Below are positions 34,004 to 39,757 of a DNA stretch of 42,174 bases, piece by piece (position 1 is the stretch's first letter; every line of letters starts with the position of its first letter). This DNA is from Pseudomonas sp. GM84 (GTDB taxonomy: Bacteria > Pseudomonadota > Gammaproteobacteria > Pseudomonadales > Pseudomonadaceae). The stretch lies in the NCBI RefSeq assembly GCF_000282535.1, contig NZ_AKJC01000126.1:1-42174 (forward strand), read 5' to 3'. The notes beneath the pieces are model-generated. The model saw nothing but the letters and a program-made list of their open reading frames with translations, had not been told where the DNA came from and did not search any database. The translations under genes were made by a program, and so were the position numbers.

Positions 34004-34855
34004 ATGCGCGTCCTGTCATCCGTTGCCGCCTTGACGCTGGGCCTGGTCGTCACGACCGGGAGCCTGGCCGCCACCGGCGAAGAGGCGCAGCTGATCGAGT
34101 CGATCAATACCTACCGCAGCCAGGCCCAGCCCTGTGGCGGCGAGGCATCGCTGGAACTGCCACCGCTCAATAGCGACACCCGCCTGGCGCTGTCGCCGGA
34201 AGGCACCCGCGACCTGCAGCAGGCCATGACCCGCGCCGCCTACCCGATGGTCAACGTCCAGGCCATCAGTCTGTCCGGCCCGCGCGACGCCCGCGCCGCG
34301 ATGCATGCCATCGAAGAGAGCTTCTGCCAGGTGGTGCTCGACCCGCAGTTCGTCGATATCGGCGTCAGCCAGGAAGGCCGCGACTGGCGCATCGTGCTGG
34401 CTCGCCCCTTGTTGAGCGGGCGCCTGGGTGATTGGCAGGCCGAGGGGCAGAAGCTGATGCAAGCCATCAATGTGGCGCGCAAGGAACCGCGTCAATGTGG
34501 TGGCCAGCCGTTCGCGGCGACATCGGCGCTGACCTGGAGCACCGCCCTCGCCGGCGTGGCGGCCGGCCATACGCGGGCGATGGCCAACCAGAATTTCTTC
34601 GACCACATCGACCGCGATGGCCGCACCCCGGGCGACCGCGCGGAGCTGGCCGGATACCTGTACCAGCAGATCGGCGAGAACATCGCCGCCGGGCGCGACA
34701 GTGCGCAGAAGGTGGTGGATGGCTGGCTGGCCAGCCCCGGGCATTGCGCCACGCTGATGAATCCGGATTTTCGCGAGATGGGCGCCGCCTATGCCGTGGA
34801 CCCGAAGAGCGATGCCGGCATCTACTGGACGGGGTTGTTCGGCACGCCGCAGTAA
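34004..34855 (+). CDS. Exported protein with two CAP/SCP-like domains
   Basis: A 283-aa protein with signal peptide MRVLSSVAALTLGLVVTTGS. The C-terminal half is a recognisable CAP (SCP/PR1) domain: INVARKEPRQCGG at 155-167, GHTRAMANQNFFDHIDRDG, QIGENIAAG, and HCATLMNPDFREMGAAY from 247. The N-terminal half looks like a shorter, degenerate copy: INTYRSQAQPCGG at 34-46 and FCQVVLDPQFVDIGVS from 107, lacking the conserved histidines. Bacterial CAP proteins are secreted, with poorly known roles. AGGGAG lies just before the ATG. The duplication is my reading of the sequence. Confidence 0.82.
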   Translation: MRVLSSVAALTLGLVVTTGSLAATGEEAQLIESINTYRSQAQPCGGEASLELPPLNSDTRLALSPEGTRDLQQAMTRAAYPMVNVQAISLSGPRDARAAMHAIEESFCQVVLDPQFVDIGVSQEGRDWRIVLARPLLSGRLGDWQAEGQKLMQAINVARKEPRQCGGQPFAATSALTWSTALAGVAAGHTRAMANQNFFDHIDRDGRTPGDRAELAGYLYQQIGENIAAGRDSAQKVVDGWLASPGHCATLMNPDFREMGAAYAVDPKSDAGIYWTGLFGTPQ

Positions 34856-34869
34856 CCTCCAGGAGTGAC

Positions 34870-34971
34870 CCTGTGGGAGCGGGCTTGTCCCGCGAACCAG
34901 GGCGAAGCCCTGGCCATGCAACTCTGTTGCCTGGGCCGGCCCTTTCGCGGGACAAGCCCGCTCCCACAGGT
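34870..34971. repeat. Inverted REP pair with central hairpin
   Basis: A copy at about 34870-34896 faces a 36-base copy at 34936-34971 that is identical to the one at 9881-9916. Between them CCAGGGCGAAGCCCTGG forms a small hairpin. The pair lies between the convergent ends of the CAP-domain gene and the AraC-type regulator gene. Confidence 0.9.
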
Positions 34972-35001
34972 CCACGCCTCCACGCCCGCTGCATCACCCG
35001 C

Positions 35002-35967
35002 TCACGCAGCGCCATCGCGCAACGCCAGCGCCGTGCAACCAAAGCGTTGCCGCACGCATCTCCCCAGGTAACTGGCATCGCCCAACCCCACCTCATCGGC
35101 GATCTGCCCCAGGCTGTGGCTGGAATTGAGCAACCGCCAGCGCGCCTGCTGCAGGCGCATCTCCTGCCACCAGGCCTTGGCGCTCATGCCATGGCTGGCC
35201 TGGAACTGACGGTCCAGCTGCCGCCGGCTGATGCCCAGCTCGGCCGCCAGCTGCTCGATGGACAGCCGCGCCGCCATGTGGTGTCGCATCAGCGCCAGGG
35301 CGCGCTGCACCTGACGCCCTTGCCCTGCCCCGGCCTCCAGCGAACGCAGGGCATGGCGGCTGTCCCGATACTCGTCCACCAGCATGTCGGCCAGGCCTTT
35401 GAGCGCACGGGCGCGTCCACAGCCGTGTGACAGCAGTTCCACTGCAAGGTCGATGGCGGCTGTACCGCCGGCGCAGGTAATACGCCCCCTGTCGATGCAG
35501 TACAACTGTTCACGCAGTACCTCAAGGTGAGGGAAGCTGGCGCGGAACTCGGCTTCATGCCGCCAGTGCACCACCACCTTGTGCCCGTCCAGCAAGCCGC
35601 AGGCCGCCAGCAGAAACGCAGCATTGTCGATGCCGACCAGCTTCACACCAGCCCGCGTCGCGCGCTTGAGCAGGTTTTTGTAATGCGGCGCGAGGCGCGC
35701 CGTGGCCCCGGCGTTGCGGCCGCCGAACAGCACCAGGTAGTGGTAGTCCGCCAGCCGCTGCTGGGCGATGGCCTCGACCTGCAGCACCGCCCCGCTGCTC
35801 GACGCCACGGGCTCGCCGGTCAGGCTGCCCAGCGTCCAGGCGCAATAGCGTTGGCGGCTGTAGTCCTCATCGTCTGCACTGAATCGCAGCTTGTCGAGAA
35901 AGGCGCCAAAGGGCAGCAGGGCGAATTCCGGCAGTGGCAGGATCAGCAAACGGATATCAGGGGGCAT
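35002..35967 (-). CDS. GlxA-type AraC-family regulator
   Basis: A 321-aa regulator with an N-terminal DJ-1/PfpI-like domain (about residues 1-190, including YLVLFGGRNAG and GIDNAAFLLAACGLLDGH) and a C-terminal AraC helix-turn-helix pair (about 225-320, including SIEQLAAELGISRRQLDRQF). This layout is that of GbdR, CdhR and ArgR-like regulators of betaine, carnitine or amino acid metabolism. I start it at the ATG at 35967; an alternative ATG at 35991 is possible and neither ribosome site is strong. The gene is divergent from the LysE gene, with tandem repeats between them. Confidence 0.87.
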   Translation of the reverse strand: MPPDIRLLILPLPEFALLPFGAFLDKLRFSADDEDYSRQRYCAWTLGSLTGEPVASSSGAVLQVEAIAQQRLADYHYLVLFGGRNAGATARLAPHYKNLLKRATRAGVKLVGIDNAAFLLAACGLLDGHKVVVHWRHEAEFRASFPHLEVLREQLYCIDRGRITCAGGTAAIDLAVELLSHGCGRARALKGLADMLVDEYRDSRHALRSLEAGAGQGRQVQRALALMRHHMAARLSIEQLAAELGISRRQLDRQFQASHGMSAKAWWQEMRLQQARWRLLNSSHSLGQIADEVGLGDASYLGRCVRQRFGCTALALRDGAA

Positions 35968-35973
35968 GGCCAA

Positions 35974-36005
35974 ATGTCCAGATAGCACCATAGGATGTCC
36001 AGATA
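35974..36005. promoter_or_regulatory. Tandem 21-bp-spaced repeats, probable AraC-type operator
   Basis: ATGTCCAGATA occurs at 35974-35984 and again at 35995-36005, in direct orientation with starts 21 bases apart (two helical turns). The match extends to ACC after a two-base gap in both. AraC/GlxA regulators bind such tandem direct repeats. The site lies between the regulator gene and lysE-like gene. A third copy, TGTCCAGAT, is at 36712-36720, before the cupin gene. Confidence 0.65.
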
Positions 36006-36068
36006 ATACCCTTGGCATTCCGGGCCGTCCCTTAAACTGGCCGCCTTCGCACACACAAGGCATTTTCC

Positions 36069-36680
36069 ATGGCACTGGATACCTGGCTCATCTACCTGCT
36101 GGCGAGCATCGGCCTGTCGCTCACCCCCGGCCCCAACAGCTTGCTGGCCCTGACCCACGGCGCGCTGTACGGCGCGCGACGGACCTTGTTCACGATCGTT
36201 GGTGGGGTGTTCGGTTTCAGTGCATTGATCGCCTTGGCCATGTTTGGCCTCACAGCCCTGCTGCAGACATCGGCATCGGTGCTGACCGTGCTGAAGTGGG
36301 TAGGCGGGGCCTACCTGGTATGGCTGGGCATCCAACTCTGGCGCAGCCCCGCACTGCACCTGGAAGTGAATGCGCGGGCCGCACGCTTGAGCAACGCCGG
36401 CATGTTCCGCCAGGGCCTGCTGTCGGCCATGGCCAACCCCAAAGTGCTGCTGTTCTATGGAGCGTTCCTGCCGCAGTTCATCGACCCGCAGCGCGGATTG
36501 TTCCTGCAGTTCGTGATCATGGCTGCCACGTTTGCCAGCGTGGAGTTCGTAGTCGAATACCTGCTGGCGCGCCTGGCGTTTCGTATCAAGCCCTGGTTGG
36601 CCAAGGGCGGCAAGGGTTTCAATCGCTGCTGCGGGAGCTTGTTTGCCTTGATCGGCGTGGCCTTGCCGCTCGGCCGATAG
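36069..36680 (+). CDS. LysE/RhtB-family amino acid exporter
   Basis: A 203-aa membrane protein with about six hydrophobic helices. The N-terminal signature LSLTPGPNSLLALTHGALYG is the RhtB/LysE motif, and FRQGLLSAMANPKVLLFYGAFLPQF is the second conserved block. Family members export amino acids or their analogues. The gene is divergent from the GlxA-type regulator, which probably controls it through the tandem repeats at 35974-36005. Confidence 0.9.
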   Translation: MALDTWLIYLLASIGLSLTPGPNSLLALTHGALYGARRTLFTIVGGVFGFSALIALAMFGLTALLQTSASVLTVLKWVGGAYLVWLGIQLWRSPALHLEVNARAARLSNAGMFRQGLLSAMANPKVLLFYGAFLPQFIDPQRGLFLQFVIMAATFASVEFVVEYLLARLAFRIKPWLAKGGKGFNRCCGSLFALIGVALPLGR

Positions 36681-36836
36681 GTCCAGCGGCACCGCCGCTT
36701 GGCCAAAAGTTTGTCCAGATGTGCCCTTTTGCTTTAAGTCTCAGAGAATTCCTACATCCCGAATGGGCGGTCAAGAAGCGCGCCGCCTTTCGATGAAGTC
36801 CATAGTGAATTACCTCCCCAAGAGCGAGATTTTCCT

Positions 36837-37190
36837 ATGACACCCACCAACGTGCTGACCCCTCTCCCCCCTTGTGACCCTGCCACGCCAGAGTGGGTCG
36901 ACGACCTGCTCAAACGCCCTGGCCTGCGCATCGAGCGCATCGTTTCCAGTGGCCAGTGCAGCCCGCCTGGCTTCTGGTACGACCAGCCCGAAGGCGAATG
37001 GATCTTGCTGCTGAGCGGCAGTGCCGGACTGCGCCTGGAGCATGAAGCCCACACCCGGTTGCTGGCACCCGGTGATTGCCTGGACATCCCGGCGCACTGT
37101 CGACATCGCGTGGAATGGACCGCCCAAGGCACCCATACCGTCTGGCTGGCCGTGTTCTACGACAGCACAACGCCCTGGCCTGCCAACTGA
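36837..37190 (+). CDS. Small single-domain cupin protein
   Basis: A 117-aa cupin. The conserved core runs from GFWYDQPEGEWILLLSGSAG to APGDCLDIPAHCRHRVEW, with a histidine pair in HCRHRVEW as possible metal ligands. Small cupins of this type are found in many pathways and the function cannot be assigned. It lies downstream of the LysE gene and 125 bases before the TonB receptor gene. A third copy of the AraC-type repeat is upstream at 36712. Confidence 0.82.
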   Translation: MTPTNVLTPLPPCDPATPEWVDDLLKRPGLRIERIVSSGQCSPPGFWYDQPEGEWILLLSGSAGLRLEHEAHTRLLAPGDCLDIPAHCRHRVEWTAQGTHTVWLAVFYDSTTPWPAN

Positions 37191-37315
37191 CCTGATCGCC
37201 CCAATTCATCCTTTCTAAATGCCTGCGCGGCCTGTGGCCGTGGCGCAGTGCCCCCGCTCGCCTGTGAAAAATCACTCACAGCTCGGCTTCACTCTCCAAC
37301 GCTGGACGTTCAAAC
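37191..37315. promoter_or_regulatory. Leader of the TonB receptor gene
   Basis: CTGTGA (37262-37267) and TCACAG (37276-37281) form an inverted repeat with an 8-base spacer, about 35 bases before the ATG. GCGCGGCC-TGT-GGCC at about 37225 is a small hairpin. No clear Fur box is visible. Confidence 0.4.
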
Positions 37316-39520
37316 ATGCATGACCTCACGACCGACCGCAGTATCCGCAGTGCCCTGCGCAGCACCGCCTTCGGCCTAGGTGCCGCTTCCCTGTGTGGCA
37401 ATGCCTTCGCTGCGCAACCCTTGATCGAGCTGGAGGAAACGGATGTCACGGCGCCAGCCGCGATCAGCCCACGTACCGAACGCTCGGCGTCGATCAAACA
37501 GAGTGCCCCGTTGCTCGATACCCCACAGACCATCACCGTGGTCCCTGCACCTGTGCTCGCCCAGCAACAGGCGCTGGGCTTGCGTCAGGTGCTGTCGAAT
37601 GTTTCCGGTATCACCTTCAACGCCGGTGAGGGCGGTGGCGGCTCCGGCGACAGCATCAACATTCGCGGCTTCTCGGCCAGCAACAATATCCAGGTCGACG
37701 GCCTGCGCGACAGCGCCCAGACCACGCGTTCCGACACCTTCAACACCGAACAGGTCGAGGTCATCAAAGGCCCCAGTTCAGTGTTCGGCGGGGCCGGCAC
37801 CACCGGTGGCACCATCAACCTGATCAGCAAGCAGCCCGAGCAGCAGGCTTTCACCCACCTGGGCGGCAGCCTGGGCAGCGCCGGCTATCAACGCCTGACC
37901 CTGGACAGCAACCAGCCACTGAACGATGTCGGCCAGGGTAGCGCCGTGCGTATCAACCTGATGGCGCACAGCAACGAAGTGCCCGGTCGCCCCGGCATCG
38001 ACCAGAAACGCTGGGGGATTGCCCCGGCCCTGCAACTCGGCCTCGGCGACGCCACCTGGCTGACCCTGAGCGCCGTGCATCAGCGCGATGACAACCTGCC
38101 GGACTACGGTGTGCCGGCGCTGGATGGCAAGCGCCTGGCAGGTGTCGAGCGCAAGCAATACTTCGGCTGGAAAAACCTCGACAAGGAACACATCGAACAG
38201 AACCAGCTCACGCTCAAGCTGGAGCATGACTTCAATGAGCGATTGCGACTGCAGCAACTGGCCCGCTATGGGCAGCTCAGGCGTGACACGGTGGTGTCCG
38301 CCTCCCACGTCAACACCGAGGGCTTGCCGCCTGGGCGTTACCGCCCGGCCGGGCCACAAGGGTACGGCCGCGACGCCACCACGCAGATGTGGATCAGCCA
38401 GACCAGCCTGCTAGGCCACGACCAGCTCTTGGGCATGGGTCACGACTGGGTAATCGGCGTTGAGCTGTCCCGCGAAACGCTGGACCTGAAAACCTACGAT
38501 CACGGCCTCGGCACCACGCGCTACCCCGCCAACGGTTACGACCTGGGGAACCCACCCGGTTACTGGAACGGCCCCGTGGAAAAGGCTGTCACGGGGTACA
38601 GCGAAACCGCGCTGGACAACCAGGCCATCTACCTGTTCGACACCGTGGCCCTGAGTGAACGCTGGGACCTGCACCTTGGCCTGCGCCATGACCGGTTCGC
38701 CGGCAGCGCCAAAGGCTATTCACCGGCCCACGTACGCACCTCGGCGTTCAATTCCGTCGACACCCCCGTGAGCAGCCGCGCGGGGCTGGTCTACAAGCCA
38801 ACCGAACACGGCCGCGTATACCTTGCCTGGGGCAACTCCTACAACCCGTCGGCCGAATCTCTGGCCGGTAACGCCCGGGGCCTGACCGCAGCAACCGAAG
38901 GGCTTGCTCCGGAACGAAACCAGACCTGGGAGCTCGGCAGCAAGTGGGCGTTGCTCGACCAACAATTGGAGCTCGATGCAGCGCTGTTCCATATCGTCAA
39001 GAGCAACGCCCGCGAGACGCTGGCTGACGGCTCCACCCAGCTGTCCGGCAAACAACGTGTACAAGGCCTGGAACTTGGCCTCACGGGCCATCTGAGCGAA
39101 CGCTGGACGGTATTCGCCAACTACACCTTCCTCGACAGTGAGACGCTCAAGGCGGCCGCAGGCGGCAACAGTTTCGCCAGCAAGGGGCATGCGCTGGCCA
39201 ACACCCCGCCCCGTTCGATGAACCTGTGGACCACCTACCGGCTCACCCCTGCCTGGACCTTCGGCTATGGCGCCCGGTATATCAGCGAACGCAATGTCAC
39301 TTCCAGTACCACCGCCAAACTCGATGCCTATTGGCTGCACAACGCCATGCTCGGTTATCAGGTGAACCGGCAACTTGACCTGCAGTTGAACGTCAACAAC
39401 CTGTTTGACAAGGCCTACGTGGAACGGGTGCGCCAGCAAAACGGCAACGCCGCGCGCTCCTCGGCCATCGAGTATGGCGCCGACAGGGCAGCAATCCTCA
39501 CCGCGAACTATCAGTTCTAG
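37316..39520 (+). CDS. TonB-dependent siderophore receptor, Fiu/FiuA-like
   Basis: A 734-aa outer membrane receptor. After the signal sequence (to about residue 32, GNAFA), the TonB-box region and plug domain follow: DTPQTITVVPAPVLAQQQA, then INIRGFSASNNIQVDGLRD and VEVIKGPSSVFGGAGTTGGT. The 22-strand barrel ends in a terminal phenylalanine (ILTANYQF). The plug sequence style matches catecholate and ferrioxamine-type receptors. It imports an iron-siderophore complex using TonB energy. The exact siderophore is unknown. No FecI-type sigma factor or regulator is adjacent. Confidence 0.92.
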   Translation: MHDLTTDRSIRSALRSTAFGLGAASLCGNAFAAQPLIELEETDVTAPAAISPRTERSASIKQSAPLLDTPQTITVVPAPVLAQQQALGLRQVLSNVSGITFNAGEGGGGSGDSINIRGFSASNNIQVDGLRDSAQTTRSDTFNTEQVEVIKGPSSVFGGAGTTGGTINLISKQPEQQAFTHLGGSLGSAGYQRLTLDSNQPLNDVGQGSAVRINLMAHSNEVPGRPGIDQKRWGIAPALQLGLGDATWLTLSAVHQRDDNLPDYGVPALDGKRLAGVERKQYFGWKNLDKEHIEQNQLTLKLEHDFNERLRLQQLARYGQLRRDTVVSASHVNTEGLPPGRYRPAGPQGYGRDATTQMWISQTSLLGHDQLLGMGHDWVIGVELSRETLDLKTYDHGLGTTRYPANGYDLGNPPGYWNGPVEKAVTGYSETALDNQAIYLFDTVALSERWDLHLGLRHDRFAGSAKGYSPAHVRTSAFNSVDTPVSSRAGLVYKPTEHGRVYLAWGNSYNPSAESLAGNARGLTAATEGLAPERNQTWELGSKWALLDQQLELDAALFHIVKSNARETLADGSTQLSGKQRVQGLELGLTGHLSERWTVFANYTFLDSETLKAAAGGNSFASKGHALANTPPRSMNLWTTYRLTPAWTFGYGARYISERNVTSSTTAKLDAYWLHNAMLGYQVNRQLDLQLNVNNLFDKAYVERVRQQNGNAARSSAIEYGADRAAILTANYQF

Positions 39521-39529
39521 GCAAAAAAG

Positions 39530-39548
39530 GGCCTGCCTGGGGCAGGCC
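39530..39548 (-). terminator. Hairpin after the receptor gene, T-tract on minus strand
   Basis: GGCCTGCC (39530-39537), a TGG loop, GGCAGGCC (39541-39548). On the plus strand only TT follows, but on the minus strand the stem is followed by CTTTTTTGC, which suits termination of antisense transcription. It may still help end the receptor transcript. Confidence 0.55.
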
Positions 39549-39693
39549 TTCATGCCTAATACAAAAGTCTGGCCCCTCCTCAAGCGGCTAATCAAAGGTC
39601 CTGTTTTCTGCAATATTCAACGCATGTTCTAGACTTTTCGCGACAAGCCTGCGAGTTCAGCCCTGCGACAATCAGCCTCACAAGATTATGTAC

Positions 39694-39716
39694 TAACTTG
39701 TTAATTAGCTTGCTAA
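39694..39716. promoter_or_regulatory. Tandem palindromes upstream of gcd
   Basis: TAAC-TT-GTTA (39694-39703) and TTAGC-TT-GCTAA (39705-39716) are two palindromes with the same TT centre, 12 bases apart centre to centre. They lie 41-64 bases before the gcd ATG, where a promoter would be. I infer an operator for a dimeric repressor or activator. The rest of the 39521-39757 gap contains no gene. Confidence 0.55.
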
Positions 39717-39757
39717 GGGCTTAAACTGCGCGCATTCCACCTGCTGAGATCCCTGGC

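Noticed and set aside
36793..36840. Fifteen-codon frame (MKSIVNYLPKSEIFL) whose TGA overlaps the cupin ATG
   Set aside because: It resembles the nspC leader arrangement, but it has no ribosome site and could easily arise by chance, so it is not listed as a gene.
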